Assembly: GCF_000338275.1 (NCBI RefSeq)
Contig: NZ_ANMR01000043.1
Location: forward strand, 620,001 to 684,000
Length of the DNA: 64,000 bases
Source: Staphylococcus xylosus NJ
Lineage (GTDB): Bacteria > Bacillota > Bacilli > Staphylococcales > Staphylococcaceae
Direction of reading: 5' to 3'
Shown here: one piece after another, positions 43,410 to 53,397 of the stretch
Layout: each line of letters starts with the position of its first letter
Numbering within the stretch: the stretch's first letter is position 1
The notes under the pieces: model-generated
Databases searched by the model: none
Seen by the model: only the letters and a program-made list of their open reading frames with translations
Told to the model about the DNA's origin: nothing
Program-made: the position numbers and the translations under genes

Positions 43410-43766
43410 CTATTTTAAAGCATCTTTAGCTTTAGTTACTAATTCAGCGAAAGCTTTTTCGTCTGAAATAGCAATTTCTGAAAGCATTTTACGGTTAATG
43501 TCGATTTCAGCTTTTTTCAAACCGTTCATAAGTCTTGAATAACTCATGTCGTGTTGACGAGCTGCTGCGTTGATACGTGTAATCCATAATTTACGGAAAT
43601 CACGTTTTCTTTGACGACGGTCACGGAATGCATATTGACCTGATTTCATAACTTGTTGTTTTGCAACTTTATATAATGTACGTTTTGAACCGAAGTAACC
43701 TTTAGCTAATTTAATCGTCTTTTTACGACGCGCTCTTGTTACTGTTCCACCTTTAACTCGTGGCAT
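43410..43766 (-). CDS. rplT: 50S ribosomal protein L20
   Basis: Early-assembling 23S rRNA-binding protein and autoregulator of its operon. 118 residues, very basic N-terminus ([25 protein letters not shown]). AGGAGGA lies upstream. Third gene of infC-rpmI-rplT. Confidence 0.98.
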   Translation of the reverse strand: MPRVKGGTVTRARRKKTIKLAKGYFGSKRTLYKVAKQQVMKSGQYAFRDRRQRKRDFRKLWITRINAAARQHDMSYSRLMNGLKKAEIDINRKMLSEIAISDEKAFAELVTKAKDALK

Positions 43767-43828
43767 AATAAATTCCTCCTCTAAATATGTTCAATCTTTC
43801 AAATTGATACGTTATGACATTTTAGTCA

Positions 43829-44029
43829 TTATTTTTTGTAAGCTAATAATTGTTTTACGCGTTTCATATCTGATTTAGATACTAATGAAGCTTTACGTAA
43901 TTTACGTTTTTGTTTAGTTGTTTTGTTTGCAAACATATGAGATGTGAAAGCTCTAGAACGTTTTAATTTACCTGAACCAGTTCTTTTAACACGTTTAGCT
44001 GCTCCACGGTGTGTTTTCATTTTAGGCAT
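43829..44029 (-). CDS. rpmI: 50S ribosomal protein L35
   Basis: 66 residues, strongly basic ([20 protein letters not shown] to KQLLAYKK). AGGAGGA lies before ATG 44029. Second gene of the infC operon. Confidence 0.98.
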   Translation of the reverse strand: MPKMKTHRGAAKRVKRTGSGKLKRSRAFTSHMFANKTTKQKRKLRKASLVSKSDMKRVKQLLAYKK

Positions 44030-44058
44030 GATTCATTTCCTCCTGTAATATCTTATTA

Positions 44059-44577
44059 TTATTTTTCATTGATTGGACTTAATGTAATAAACATTTGGCG
44101 TCCATCCATTTTGGGTCTTTGTTCAACTGTAGCGATATCTTTACATTCATCTGCAAATTTTTCTAAAACACGTTGACCAATTTCTTTATGCGTAATCGCA
44201 CGACCTCTGAAACGAATTGAAACTTTACATTTGTCGCCTTTTTCTAAGAATTTACGTCCATTCTTCAACTTAGTTTGGAAATCATGTTCCTCAATAGTTG
44301 GACTTAAACGTATTTCTTTAAGGTTAATTGTTTTTTGTTTTTTCTTCATTTCTTTTTCTTTTTTCTGTTGTTCAAATTTATATTTACCATAATCCATAAT
44401 TCTAGCAACAGGTGGTTTAGCATTCGGAGCCATGATAACTACGTCTAAACCTACTCTATCTGCCATTTCTAGAGCTTCTGTCTTAGTTTTTACACCAATT
44501 TGTTCTCCGTCTTGACCGATTAAGCGTAATTCTTTTGCACGAATCTTTTCGTTAACTTGAGTCTGATCTTTTGCTAT
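44059..44577 (-). CDS. infC: Translation initiation factor IF-3 with AUA start
   Basis: Prevents premature subunit joining and checks start-codon fidelity. 172 residues, complete: N-domain ([26 protein letters not shown]), linker [11 protein letters not shown] and C-domain ([21 protein letters not shown]). The best start is ATA at 44577-44575, eight bases after GGAGG. The GTG at 44586, often annotated, shares a base with that ribosome site. Rare starts in infC are known in other bacteria and allow IF-3 to repress itself. Confidence 0.93.
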   Translation of the reverse strand: MAKDQTQVNEKIRAKELRLIGQDGEQIGVKTKTEALEMADRVGLDVVIMAPNAKPPVARIMDYGKYKFEQQKKEKEMKKKQKTINLKEIRLSPTIEEHDFQTKLKNGRKFLEKGDKCKVSIRFRGRAITHKEIGQRVLEKFADECKDIATVEQRPKMDGRQMFITLSPINEK

Positions 44578-44599
44578 GGTTGACACCTCCAAGATTTTT

Positions 44600-44752
44600 A
44601 CGAAATTATCCCAAGCAAAAAGAGCGAGTATATAATATACCCGCTCTTCTCTACGCATGACTACATCATGCATATATAAGACCTGCCAACAGCTTTTGCG
44701 TCGCAACAGGTGAGAAGCGGGAGCTTCTACTTGGTTCGTTTCGTATTCAACA
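44600..44752 (-). promoter_or_regulatory. L20-type leader of the infC operon with terminator
   Basis: The leader holds ACCTGTT pairing with AACAGGT-like bases (ACCTGTTGCGAC / CTGTTGGCAGGT), then an intrinsic terminator: AGAGCGGGTATA with TATACTCGCTCT (44621-44647) and TTTTTGC. This fits the L20 leader of Bacillus-type infC-rpmI-rplT operons, where L20 binding favours termination. Confidence 0.8.
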
Positions 44753-44758
44753 TTACCT

Positions 44759-44787
44759 ATCATAACAACAATAATGACATTAGTCAA
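44759..44787 (-). promoter_or_regulatory. infC operon promoter
   Basis: TTGACT (44787-44782), 17-base spacer, TATGAT (44764-44759) on the minus strand, 12 bases past the lysP stop. No terminator is visible between lysP and this promoter. Confidence 0.75.
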
Positions 44788-44798
44788 CTGTTTTTTTA

Positions 44799-46289
44799 TT
44801 ATTTATTAATTTCATCCATATCAACATCTTGACGTAAATCCACTTGTTCTAACGGAACGATTTTCGTTCTGTATCTCAATTTATGATAAATGAAAAATGC
44901 TAAAAATACAGGTATGCCCATATAAGTTATAACGAATCTATTTAGATTGAAATCGCCCGTTTTTATAAAGTCTACGTCTTGCCCTATTATAACAAGTACG
45001 CAGAGTACACCTGCAAATATTGGACCAAACGGGAATAACTTAGCTTTGTATTTTAATTTTGATTTATCATAATTTTGTTTATCAAACGCTTTTCTAAATC
45101 TATAATGACTGACTGCAATACCAACCCATGCAATAAATCCAGTCATACCACTAGCAGCAACAATATATTCATAAGCGTCACCGCTTAAATGTTGTAATAC
45201 AAATATACCTATTACAATAAGTGCTGTGACTAATAATGATACATAAGGCACACCGTATTTATTTGTTTTACCAAATACAGGGTATGCTAATTTATCTTTA
45301 CTCATTGAATACAACATACGCGTTGATGCGTACATACCCGAGTTACCCGCAGACAGAACTGAAGTCAATATTACAGCATTCATAAATGACGCAGCAAATG
45401 CCAATCCTGCATTTTGGAATACAAGTGTAAATGGAGATGTTGATACATCATCGCCTCCACCCATTAATGCTGCACTGTCATAAGGAATTAACATACCAAT
45501 AACAAAAATTGCCATAATATAGAAAATCAATATTCTCCAAAATACTTGTTTAATTGCTTTAGGTACAGCACGTTCTGGATTTTCTGATTCACCTGCAGTT
45601 ATACCAATCAATTCAGTTCCTTGGAAGGAGAATCCAGCAACTAAGAATACACCTAAGATAGTTAATAAGCTACCACCTAGTCCATCACCAAGTATTGGTC
45701 CGCCACCTTTAGTAAAGGTATCAAAACCAACAAATTCTCCACCCATAATACCTAAGATTGTTAGTAAACCAATTCCTATAAATATAATAACCGTAACTAC
45801 TTTAATTAATGCGAACCAGTATTCACTTTCACCATATACGCGAACAGATAATGCATTAAGACCAAAAATAATTAATAAGAATAGACAACTCCAAGCCCAA
45901 GCTGGCATACCAGTTAAAGGTGTCCAATATTGTATAACTTGCGCTGCAATTGTAACATCTGCCGCAACCGTGATAACCCAGTTGAACCAATAATTCCAAC
46001 CTAATGCAAATCCTAATGAAGGATCAACAAAACGTGTGGCATAAGTACTAAATGATCCCGATACTGGTAAATATGTCGCCATCTCTCCTAATGACGTCAT
46101 AAGGAAGAAGACCATCGCCCCAATAATTGCATAAGCTAACAATGCACCTAAGGCTCCGGCATCGTGAATCGCTCCACCCGAAGTCATAAATAGTCCTGTT
46201 CCAATACATCCACCAATCGCAATCATGGAAATATGACGATCTTTTAATCCTCTTTGAACTCCATTGCTTTGATTTTCTTGTTTTGCCAT
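44799..46289 (-). CDS. lysP: Lysine-specific permease LysP
   Basis: Proton-coupled basic amino acid importer of the APC family. 496 residues, 12 predicted helices; [26 protein letters not shown] is the family N-terminus, followed by the GWNYWFNW segment and a [18 protein letters not shown] loop. AAAGGA precedes ATG 46289. No lysine riboswitch is recognisable in the upstream 170 bases. The specificity for lysine is by similarity. Confidence 0.9.
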   Translation of the reverse strand: MAKQENQSNGVQRGLKDRHISMIAIGGCIGTGLFMTSGGAIHDAGALGALLAYAIIGAMVFFLMTSLGEMATYLPVSGSFSTYATRFVDPSLGFALGWNYWFNWVITVAADVTIAAQVIQYWTPLTGMPAWAWSCLFLLIIFGLNALSVRVYGESEYWFALIKVVTVIIFIGIGLLTILGIMGGEFVGFDTFTKGGGPILGDGLGGSLLTILGVFLVAGFSFQGTELIGITAGESENPERAVPKAIKQVFWRILIFYIMAIFVIGMLIPYDSAALMGGGDDVSTSPFTLVFQNAGLAFAASFMNAVILTSVLSAGNSGMYASTRMLYSMSKDKLAYPVFGKTNKYGVPYVSLLVTALIVIGIFVLQHLSGDAYEYIVAASGMTGFIAWVGIAVSHYRFRKAFDKQNYDKSKLKYKAKLFPFGPIFAGVLCVLVIIGQDVDFIKTGDFNLNRFVITYMGIPVFLAFFIYHKLRYRTKIVPLEQVDLRQDVDMDEINK

Positions 46290-46457
46290 AGAAGCGTCCT
46301 TTCTTTAAACTTAGAGGCTAACTTACTATTATGATTAAAGAATACAGTTTTTAATATGAAAAACCTAAACGTAGCACTAAATATTTTCTCAACTACATTT
46401 ACTACAATTTTCACTCTATCCCGTAAAAGTATTATTTTAATCACTCAACCAAAACAA

Positions 46458-46494
46458 AATGGTTGCATACCTATTAGATATGCAACCATTTTAA
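46458..46494 (-). terminator. Terminator between thrS and lysP
   Basis: AAATGGTTGCATA pairs perfectly with TATGCAACCATTT (13 bp) around nine bases; T-rich flank on the minus strand (TTGTTTTGG). It lies about 250 bases past thrS and 165 before lysP. Confidence 0.8.
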
Positions 46495-46503
46495 TAATAG
46501 CAT

Positions 46504-46702
46504 TTATATAGGTAGCACATCACATATGTGACAGTCCAGTCTCTTTCGATAACTGTCCCAACTGATATTGTGTAAATGGTCAATACCAGTTTCGGCATTT
46601 TTACCTTTCATGAATTCAACATACGCCCCATACAGCTTCTGAATACTTACTCTTTAAAAATGCAACCTCTAACTCAAATTTAATTTTATATTTAACTCAC
46701 TA
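46504..46702 (-). pseudogene. Possible frameshifted gene remnant after thrS
   Basis: Two abutting frames read together as one chain: KYKIKFELEVAFLKSKYSEA, then after a frameshift near 46625 VEFMKGKNAETGIDHLHNI and SWDSYRKRLDCHICDVLPI to a TAA at 46504. Residue composition looks protein-like and unlike its flanks. No start codon with a ribosome site is seen. I do not recognise the family, and chance cannot be excluded. Confidence 0.3.
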
Positions 46703-46739
46703 ACCTGTAATATACATGATTTCTACATTACTTTCAAGA

Positions 46740-48677
46740 CTATCTTTGCTTTTTCAATCTAATCTCATCGACCAAGTTCCAAATAAACTCGTCTTTCTCT
46801 ATAGTTTCTTGATCTTGTGAGCCATATTTTCTCACATTAACTTCACTATTTTCTACCTCTTTATCACCTACGACAAGTTGGTATGGGATTTTTTGCATTT
46901 GTGCTTCTCTAATTTTATACCCCATTTTTTCGTTTCTGTCATCAATTTCAACTCGAACACCTTGTGACTTAAGCTCATCTTGAATAAGTCTCGCATAATC
47001 ATAATGTAAATCTACATTTACAGGAATGATTTCTACTTGTTTAGGTGCTAACCAAGTTGGAAAAGCTCCTTTTGTTTCTTCAGTTAAAAACGCAACAAAA
47101 CGTTCCATTGTTGAAACAACACCACGATGAATAACCACTGGTCTATGTTGTTCTCCATCATTACCAATATATGTTAAATCAAATTTTTGTGGTAATAAGA
47201 AATCAAGTTGTGCTGTAGATAAAGTTTCTTCTTTACCCATTGCAGTTTGTACTTGTACATCTAATTTCGGACCATAGAATGCCGCTTCACCAATGGCTTC
47301 TTCATAATCTAAGCCTAACTCATCAACCGCTTCCTTCAACATGCTCTCTGCTCTATTCCACATTTCATCGTCATCGAAGTATTTCTCTTTGTCTTCTGGA
47401 TCTCTATAACTTAGTCTGAAGCTATAGTTTTCAAAATTAAAGTCTTTATATACATCAATAATTAGATTAACAACACGTTTGAATTCTTCTTTAATTTGAT
47501 CTGGACGAACGAAGATATGTGCATCATTTAAAGTCATACCACGTACACGTTGTAAACCTGACACAGCTCCACTTGCTTCATAACGATGCATTGTGCCTAA
47601 TTCAGCAATTCTAATTGGCAATTCACGATATGAATGCGGTTTATTAGCATAAATCATCATATGATGCGGGCAATTCATTGGTCTAAGTACCATTTCTTCA
47701 TGCTCATCAAGTTTCATTGTCGGGAACATATCCTCTTGATAATGATCCCAGTGACCAGATGTTTTATATAAATCAACATTAGCCATAACTGGTGTATAAA
47801 CATGATCGTAACCCATGCTTACTTCTTTGTCTACGATGTAACGTTCAATTTCTCGACGAATTGTTGCACCATTTGGTAACCAAAGTGGTAAACCAGCGCC
47901 TACTAATGGATTGTTTGAGAATAGCTCTAATTCCTTACCAATTTTACGATGATCACGTTCTTTTCTTTCTTCGAGCATTTGTAAATGTGCTTTCAAGTCC
48001 TTTTTATCGAAAAATGCTGTACCATAAATACGTTGCAACATTTTGTTGTTACTATCACCACGCCAATAAGCTCCAGCTGTCGATAATAGTTTAAATTCTT
48101 TGATTTTTGAAGTTGAAGGTACATGCACGCCACGACATAAATCTGTAAATTCACCTTGAGTGTATAATGTGACATTCTCATCTTCAGGGATTGCATTTAT
48201 AAGTTCTAATTTATAAGGGTCTTCTGAGAAAAATGCTTTAGCTTCATTACGAGAAACAACCTTACGTTCAATTGGGTAATTCTCATTAACAATCTGCTTC
48301 ATTGTCTTTTCAATTTTCTCAAAATCATCTGAAGAAAGACTCTCTTCCATATCAAAGTCATAATAAAAACCGCCTTCAATTACGGGACCTACACCAAAGT
48401 TCACATTTCCATATAAACGTTTTAATGCTTGCGCCATAAGATGGGCCGTTGAATGTCGTAATACTTCCAAAGCTTCATCTGTACCAGGCGTAACGATTTC
48501 TATATCGCCATCTTCTTCAATCGGTCTAGTTAAATCAATTAATTGGCCATTCAACTTTCCAGCTACGGCTTTTTTTCTTAATCCTGGACTTATTGATTGT
48601 GCTATATCTTCTGTTGTTGTGCCTTTATCGAACACTTTCGTATTACCATCTGGAAATTTTATATTAATTTGGTCCAT
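46740..48677 (-). CDS. thrS: Threonyl-tRNA synthetase
   Basis: Class II synthetase. 645 residues in order: TGS domain (1-62), editing domain (SAHL-like [11 protein letters not shown], with CRGVHVPST), catalytic core with the zinc ligand Cys in [10 protein letters not shown], and an anticodon-binding domain ([16 protein letters not shown]). AGGAGGAATG lies at the start. Controlled by a T-box leader. Confidence 0.98.
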   Translation of the reverse strand: MDQINIKFPDGNTKVFDKGTTTEDIAQSISPGLRKKAVAGKLNGQLIDLTRPIEEDGDIEIVTPGTDEALEVLRHSTAHLMAQALKRLYGNVNFGVGPVIEGGFYYDFDMEESLSSDDFEKIEKTMKQIVNENYPIERKVVSRNEAKAFFSEDPYKLELINAIPEDENVTLYTQGEFTDLCRGVHVPSTSKIKEFKLLSTAGAYWRGDSNNKMLQRIYGTAFFDKKDLKAHLQMLEERKERDHRKIGKELELFSNNPLVGAGLPLWLPNGATIRREIERYIVDKEVSMGYDHVYTPVMANVDLYKTSGHWDHYQEDMFPTMKLDEHEEMVLRPMNCPHHMMIYANKPHSYRELPIRIAELGTMHRYEASGAVSGLQRVRGMTLNDAHIFVRPDQIKEEFKRVVNLIIDVYKDFNFENYSFRLSYRDPEDKEKYFDDDEMWNRAESMLKEAVDELGLDYEEAIGEAAFYGPKLDVQVQTAMGKEETLSTAQLDFLLPQKFDLTYIGNDGEQHRPVVIHRGVVSTMERFVAFLTEETKGAFPTWLAPKQVEIIPVNVDLHYDYARLIQDELKSQGVRVEIDDRNEKMGYKIREAQMQKIPYQLVVGDKEVENSEVNVRKYGSQDQETIEKDEFIWNLVDEIRLKKQR

Positions 48678-48747
48678 TTAACATTCCTCCTATTTATTCA
48701 AGCACTTAAATCAAAGCGAAATACAATTTATCAATAATTGCAGAGAA

Positions 48748-48985
48748 AATAAAAAGACCCCATCCCTAAAAAGGGACGAGGTCTTCGTGGTACCACCCTA
48801 AATTAAAGCTTTTCTGCTTAGTTACAAAATAGCTTCTCTCTACGTAAGATAACGGTCTTGAGCCGGATGTTCATTACAACATCACTGACGAAGGAGTAAT
48901 CAATAAATATACTTACCATATCTCAACATCTAATGGCTCTCTGTGAAGTAGTGAAATATCAATCGTATCTTCGTTTAATTTCGTT
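48748..48985 (-). promoter_or_regulatory. T-box leader of thrS
   Basis: The minus-strand leader carries GGGTGGTACCACG, the T-box core, followed by a terminator stem GACCTCGTCCC / GGGATGGGGTC and TTTTTATTTTC. The base of stem I pairs TCACT with AGTGA. A Thr codon (ACT) lies in the expected 3' loop near 48892-48894, but I could not settle the specifier by eye. Confidence 0.88.
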
Positions 48986-49003
48986 TGATTTAGATTTAAT
49001 TAT

Positions 49004-49031
49004 ATTATACAACATTTATTTTAGATTTCAA
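49004..49031 (-). promoter_or_regulatory. thrS promoter
   Basis: TTGAAA (49031-49026), 16-base spacer, TATAAT (49009-49004). The -35 box overlaps the stop codon of dnaI at 49028-49030. Confidence 0.7.
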
Positions 49032-49951
49032 TCGTTCCTATAATTTTTTCCTTCTAAATAATAAGGTGTCGCCAAAGTTTTGATACGTTCCATGATTCGA
49101 GCCGCTTTAGTCTTTTCAGTACCATCCCGTGTTACAGAAAGATGATACTCTAATTCTTCAAAGCTTAGATTAGAGCTAAAAAATGTTGGTAATTCCTGTA
49201 CCATTCTGTAATGTAATAGCGGTCCTATTACTTCATCTCTAGCCCATGGCGTAATTTCTTCAGCACCGATATCATCTAACATTAAAATATTCGCTTCTCG
49301 TACTCTGGATAATTTTGTTTCAAAACTTCCATCCTTAAATCCGCCTTTAAGTGAACGAATAAATTCAGGTAAATAGACAATAGTAGAAGGAATCTTTTCG
49401 GTTTTTAACTGATTCGCAATTGCACCTAAGATAAATGACTTTCCTGTTCCAAATGGGCCGTGCAAGTATAATCCTTTAACTTGAGGATCGTGCTTCGTGA
49501 TTTTATCACAAATTTTGTTTGCTGCCATTGCAACATCTAATCTATCTCTTCTATCCATGTAAATATCTTCAAGTTTAGCGTCTAAAGTATCACGTTGCAT
49601 ATGGTGCGAAGTAATTAGATGAGAGTTAAACCTTTCTTCATCATACTTTATCTTACACGGGCATGGTAAATAACGAATTTTGATCTGGTTACTTTCAACA
49701 TATAGTTCTGGAACATGACCTTTTACAAAGTTGGGACAATCCTTATAATCATGTCCATCATAGTGTTTCACTTGGTCTTTGTATTCTTGTAAAATATTTA
49801 AGTCTTCATCTATCATGGCATTTGTCAATTCTGATTGATGCTTATTTAAAAAGCGTTTAACATCAGGATCATTAATCACATCTTTTTTTATTTTTTCTAT
49901 GCGTTTTGATAAATCATCTGACTCTCCCATGATATTATTAAAAGATTTCAT
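49028..49951 (-). CDS. dnaI: Helicase loader DnaI
   Basis: AAA+ protein that loads the replicative helicase. 307 residues. N-terminal helicase-binding region with Cys-rich zinc motif (CPCK and HHM) then Walker A GPFGTGKS (165-172) and Walker B ILMLDDIG (222-229). One base after the dnaB stop, so translationally coupled. Confidence 0.95.
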   Translation of the reverse strand: MKSFNNIMGESDDLSKRIEKIKKDVINDPDVKRFLNKHQSELTNAMIDEDLNILQEYKDQVKHYDGHDYKDCPNFVKGHVPELYVESNQIKIRYLPCPCKIKYDEERFNSHLITSHHMQRDTLDAKLEDIYMDRRDRLDVAMAANKICDKITKHDPQVKGLYLHGPFGTGKSFILGAIANQLKTEKIPSTIVYLPEFIRSLKGGFKDGSFETKLSRVREANILMLDDIGAEEITPWARDEVIGPLLHYRMVQELPTFFSSNLSFEELEYHLSVTRDGTEKTKAARIMERIKTLATPYYLEGKNYRND

Positions 49952-51334
49952 TTATTCGTCCTCCTTCCATCTATTTTTTAATTGATTTAAAAATTGCTCT
50001 CTGTCATTTTTTAGCTTCTCATCTTCTTCGTCGTTATGCTGTTGGTTATCTTTTTCTGTTTTCTCATCTCGCTCTTCTAACCATTTCGGTGTCATCTCTC
50101 TAGAAGCTAATTGTTTTTGTTTATATCTATTTTTGGTAGGATAAGATTCTTTTTTAGGTTGGTTAACTTTCATTGCATATTCATATGCCTGTTCAGCCGT
50201 TTTAATACCTTTTTTCTTCCAATTTGATGCTATTTCAAAAATATAAGTTTTAGGTAATTTCATATCTTCCTTCAACATAACAAATTGCAATAGAATATTA
50301 ATAACACCAAAAGATAAGTTTTCACGTTCAATCAATTCTTCAATCATGAATTTTTGCTGTGTAGTAGGTTCTGATTCAGACCACGATGCTAACATATCAA
50401 TCGGGCTTGTTTGCTCCAATTGTACCAACCAATTATCAGATTGACTTGACGTTTCTTCAGAATTGGTTACTTGTAAAGAAGGGACATTATCTTTCTCTGA
50501 TTTAACTTGTAAATTTGGTAACTGTTGTTCATGTTCCATTAAATAATAAGTACGTGCGTGTTTTCTTAATTCTTCAAAAGATAATTCTTGAGCACTAGTT
50601 ATCGATTTTAAAATAATACGCTTCATCGATTCAGGCGTCAAACCATATAATGTTGCAATTTGTGTTATTAACGCTTTAGCATCATTCGTAACTATTTTTG
50701 AACTAATAAAATGATTTTGTAACAAATCATATAATGTTTCAAAGTCAAAGTGAACACGTGTAAGGTCTAAACCTTCATACGGTTTATCATCTTGGATGTA
50801 TGCTGTATCTTGCGCTAATGCTTTATTAGGAATTTTAAAAACATCAGTAAATGTGCGTGTTATATCTTGATAACTACTTAAGTCTACAGCCTTTTTAGTT
50901 TCAAAGTGACGTTTTAATTGTTGGTAACGTTGTTTACTCACCTCACTATATAGATAAACAGATAGCATAGGATCACTGAAAAACTGTTTCGCAGTAGGTG
51001 GTTGATTAAGAACATAAACAAATGAGGAATGCTGCTCGTTATGATTTACATAAGATTTTACCAATCCAATACCTTCTAACAAATCCATTTCTTTTCTGAA
51101 TTCTAATAGATTAATTTTCAACTCACTCATAATAATATAGTGCGTCAACACCGCATCTACTTCGTGGTCCACAAATTGGTTTAAATAATGATATAGTCCT
51201 GTCGCATTAGCGCCTATCATTGGTGTAAACAATCTGTTCAAGATTTCTAAATGATTATTATTTAAATAAAATTCACGCACGATAGTAAAATTATCATGTG
51301 GTCTCAATCCATAATCATATGATTGTAACCCCAT
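49952..51334 (-). CDS. dnaB: Replication initiation and membrane-attachment protein DnaB
   Basis: Firmicutes-specific primosome protein (not the E. coli helicase of the same name) that acts with DnaD and DnaI to load helicase. 460 residues: N-terminal winged-helix-like domain, then a DnaB/DnaD-type helical domain (EELIERENLSFGVINILLQFVMLKEDM) and a charged tail (EERDEKTEKDNQQHNDEEDEKL). Start one base from nrdR. Confidence 0.93.
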   Translation of the reverse strand: MGLQSYDYGLRPHDNFTIVREFYLNNNHLEILNRLFTPMIGANATGLYHYLNQFVDHEVDAVLTHYIIMSELKINLLEFRKEMDLLEGIGLVKSYVNHNEQHSSFVYVLNQPPTAKQFFSDPMLSVYLYSEVSKQRYQQLKRHFETKKAVDLSSYQDITRTFTDVFKIPNKALAQDTAYIQDDKPYEGLDLTRVHFDFETLYDLLQNHFISSKIVTNDAKALITQIATLYGLTPESMKRIILKSITSAQELSFEELRKHARTYYLMEHEQQLPNLQVKSEKDNVPSLQVTNSEETSSQSDNWLVQLEQTSPIDMLASWSESEPTTQQKFMIEELIERENLSFGVINILLQFVMLKEDMKLPKTYIFEIASNWKKKGIKTAEQAYEYAMKVNQPKKESYPTKNRYKQKQLASREMTPKWLEERDEKTEKDNQQHNDEEDEKLKNDREQFLNQLKNRWKEDE

Positions 51335-51805
51335 TTACGAATCACTCCGTTTATTATTTACTAATATACCTTGCATTGATTGTAATAATTGATCTACATC
51401 TTTGAATTCTTTATAAACAGAAGCAAATCGTACATAAGACACTTGATCTACGTGCATAAGTAAATTCATCACGTGCTCTCCTATTTCTCTAGAAGAAATT
51501 TCTGCGTGTCCCTCATCTCGCAACTTCCATTCTACATTATTAGTAATATCTTCTAATTGTTGGTAACGAACTGGTCTCTTTTCACAAGAACGGACTAAAC
51601 CATTTAATATTTTCTCACGCGAAAATTGCTCCCGTGTTCCATCTTTTTTCACCACGATAAGTGGTCTTTTCTCTATATGTTCAAAGGTTGTGAACCTTGT
51701 TTCACAATTTTCACATTCTCTTCTACGACGAATCGCATTAACTTCATCTGCATGTCTAGAGTCTACAACACGAGAATGAGTCGAATTACATTTCGGGCAT
51801 TTCAT
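51335..51805 (-). CDS. nrdR: Ribonucleotide reductase repressor NrdR
   Basis: ATP/dATP-sensing repressor of ribonucleotide reductase genes. 156 residues: zinc ribbon with Cys3, Cys6, Cys31 and Cys34, then an ATP cone ([21 protein letters not shown]). GAGGGTG upstream of ATG 51805. First gene of nrdR-dnaB-dnaI. Confidence 0.96.
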   Translation of the reverse strand: MKCPKCNSTHSRVVDSRHADEVNAIRRRRECENCETRFTTFEHIEKRPLIVVKKDGTREQFSREKILNGLVRSCEKRPVRYQQLEDITNNVEWKLRDEGHAEISSREIGEHVMNLLMHVDQVSYVRFASVYKEFKDVDQLLQSMQGILVNNKRSDS

Positions 51806-52036
51806 CGAATTATCACCCTCTCATTTATGATTATCTTCTATTATACTATAAATGTGCATGTCACAAAAGAATCGCTATTACACAATTTAGCATATATGAA
51901 TTAATGCTAAATTATTTTAAACTAACTCTTACACATTTTTTCTGATGACAACTCTTACTATAAAAGGATGCTCTCATTACACCAAGTATTTGAATATATC
52001 TAGCTTCTTATTCATCAATGTGTTAATAACATTAAT
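51806..52036. other. nrdR-gapB intergenic region
   Basis: About 230 AT-rich bases. It should hold the nrdR promoter; ATTATACTAT-type boxes occur near 51840. Nothing else recognised. Confidence 0.4.
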
Positions 52037-52091
52037 AAAACTCCTTTTAAATTAGTATGCTTAAATGCAAACTAACTTAAAAGGAGTTTAT
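52037..52091 (-). terminator. Terminator after gapB
   Basis: AAACTCCTTTTAA pairs with TTAAAAGGAGTTT and, after one mismatch, TTAGT with ACTAA. Flanked by A/T runs on both sides, so bidirectional. Confidence 0.85.
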
Positions 52092-52134
52092 AAATTAATA
52101 CAATCATATTGTTGTTACAGGAATGATTTTAGTT

Positions 52135-53160
52135 TTAATATGTTACGGCTGCAACATCACTTTTCAATAATTGACCAATTTGAACAGCAACATCCACAAC
52201 TCTATTTGAATAGCCCCATTCGTTATCGTACCATGCAATTACTTTCACTTTATTATCACCCATAACCATTGTACTCTGTGTATCAATGATAGCTGAATGT
52301 GGATTAGTATTGAAATCCATTGATACTAATGGTGCATCTTCAGTTGAAATAACACCTTGTAAATCATTGTCTTTAAATGCTTGATTCACTTGCTCTGCCG
52401 TTACATCTGCATCTAAATCTACAACTAAGTCTACTAAAGATACATTTTTTGTTGGTACTCTTAAAGCCATACCATGTAATTTTCCTTCTAATTCAGGTAA
52501 GACTTCTTTCAACGCTTTTGCAGCACCTGTAGAAGTTGGGATAATACTTTCATTACACGAACGTGCACGTCTTAAATCTTTGTGAGGGTTGTCGATGTTG
52601 TTCTGATCATTAGTAATAGCATGAACAGTAGTCATTAATCCATTTTGAATACCAAATTCATCATTTAAAACTTTAGCGACTGGTCCAATGCAATTTGTTG
52701 TGCATGAAGCGTTGCTAAAGATATCGTATTGCTCTATGTCTAATTGATCATTATTTACACCCTTGACGATCATTTGCACATCGCCACCTTTTGATGGTCC
52801 TGTTAACAATACTTTTTTAGCACCTGCATTAATATGCGCAATTGCTTTATCTCCATGATTAAATTTACCTGTTGCCTCTATTGCTATATCAACATTCAAT
52901 TCTTCCCAAGGTAAATTTTCCGGATTTCTATCAGATACCAATTGGATGACATGGTCATTCACTTTAATACCCGCTTCCGTTGGCTCTACTTTTAAATCAT
53001 AAGCACCATGCGTTGTGTCATAGTTAATTAGGTGAGCAATTGTTTCAGCTGGGTAGCTAGCATTAATTGCTACTACATTCAAATCTTTATTATTGAGCGC
53101 AATTCTCAATACCATTCTACCTATTCTACCCATTCCGTTAATCGCAATATTTGTCGTCAT
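52135..53160 (-). CDS. gapB: Glyceraldehyde-3-phosphate dehydrogenase, gluconeogenic type
   Basis: NADP-preferring GAPDH of the GapB class, used in gluconeogenesis. 341 residues from ATG 53160. Rossmann motif INGMGRIGR (residues 7-15) and the catalytic Cys153 in SNASCTTNC are intact. GAGGGGTG lies upstream; a GTG three codons earlier overlaps it. It is not part of a glycolytic operon and is followed by its own terminator. Upstream are CcpN-like boxes and a cre-like site, so glucose repression is likely. Confidence 0.94.
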   Translation of the reverse strand: MTTNIAINGMGRIGRMVLRIALNNKDLNVVAINASYPAETIAHLINYDTTHGAYDLKVEPTEAGIKVNDHVIQLVSDRNPENLPWEELNVDIAIEATGKFNHGDKAIAHINAGAKKVLLTGPSKGGDVQMIVKGVNNDQLDIEQYDIFSNASCTTNCIGPVAKVLNDEFGIQNGLMTTVHAITNDQNNIDNPHKDLRRARSCNESIIPTSTGAAKALKEVLPELEGKLHGMALRVPTKNVSLVDLVVDLDADVTAEQVNQAFKDNDLQGVISTEDAPLVSMDFNTNPHSAIIDTQSTMVMGDNKVKVIAWYDNEWGYSNRVVDVAVQIGQLLKSDVAAVTY

Positions 53161-53179
53161 TCGAAGCACCCCTCGTCTT

Positions 53180-53211
53180 AGTGTTATACTTTATGAAAAT
53201 AGTATAACATA
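53180..53211. promoter_or_regulatory. Paired CcpN-like operators over the gapB promoter
   Basis: Minus-strand TATGTTATACT (53211-53201) matches the CcpN consensus TRTGHYATAYW, as I recall it, at all 11 positions and contains the -10 TATACT. Plus-strand AGTGTTATACT (53180-53190) matches 10 of 11, in inverted orientation, 10 bases away. In B. subtilis CcpN represses gapB and pckA on glucose. Confidence 0.65.
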
Positions 53212-53223
53212 AATTAGATTTTA

Positions 53224-53237
53224 AGAAAGCGTTTTCT
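53224..53237. promoter_or_regulatory. cre-like palindrome upstream of gapB
   Basis: AGAAAGCGTTTTCT fits the catabolite-responsive element pattern TGNAANCGNWNNCA except at the two outermost bases. It overlaps the weak -35 region of the gapB promoter. Confidence 0.45.
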
Positions 53238-53397
53238 GAAACAAATGTAAAATTTTTTAATTTCAAATAATCTATACTTTTAGTTACACAAATACATACA
53301 ATTCAATTTCAATTCTCTTCTTTAAAACATCAAATGTAATTTTATTGATTGTTATAGTATACGCTGTTAAATAACTACTTGGTGTTGTTATATATAA

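Noticed and set aside
46290..46457. Possible lysine riboswitch upstream of lysP
   Set aside because: I could not find the conserved L-box core or its five-helix layout; the region is short and very AT-rich.
46500..46740. Transposase fragment downstream of thrS
   Set aside because: The frameshifted coding-like stretch matches no DDE or recombinase motif I know and has no terminal inverted repeats, so it is listed only as an unidentified remnant.
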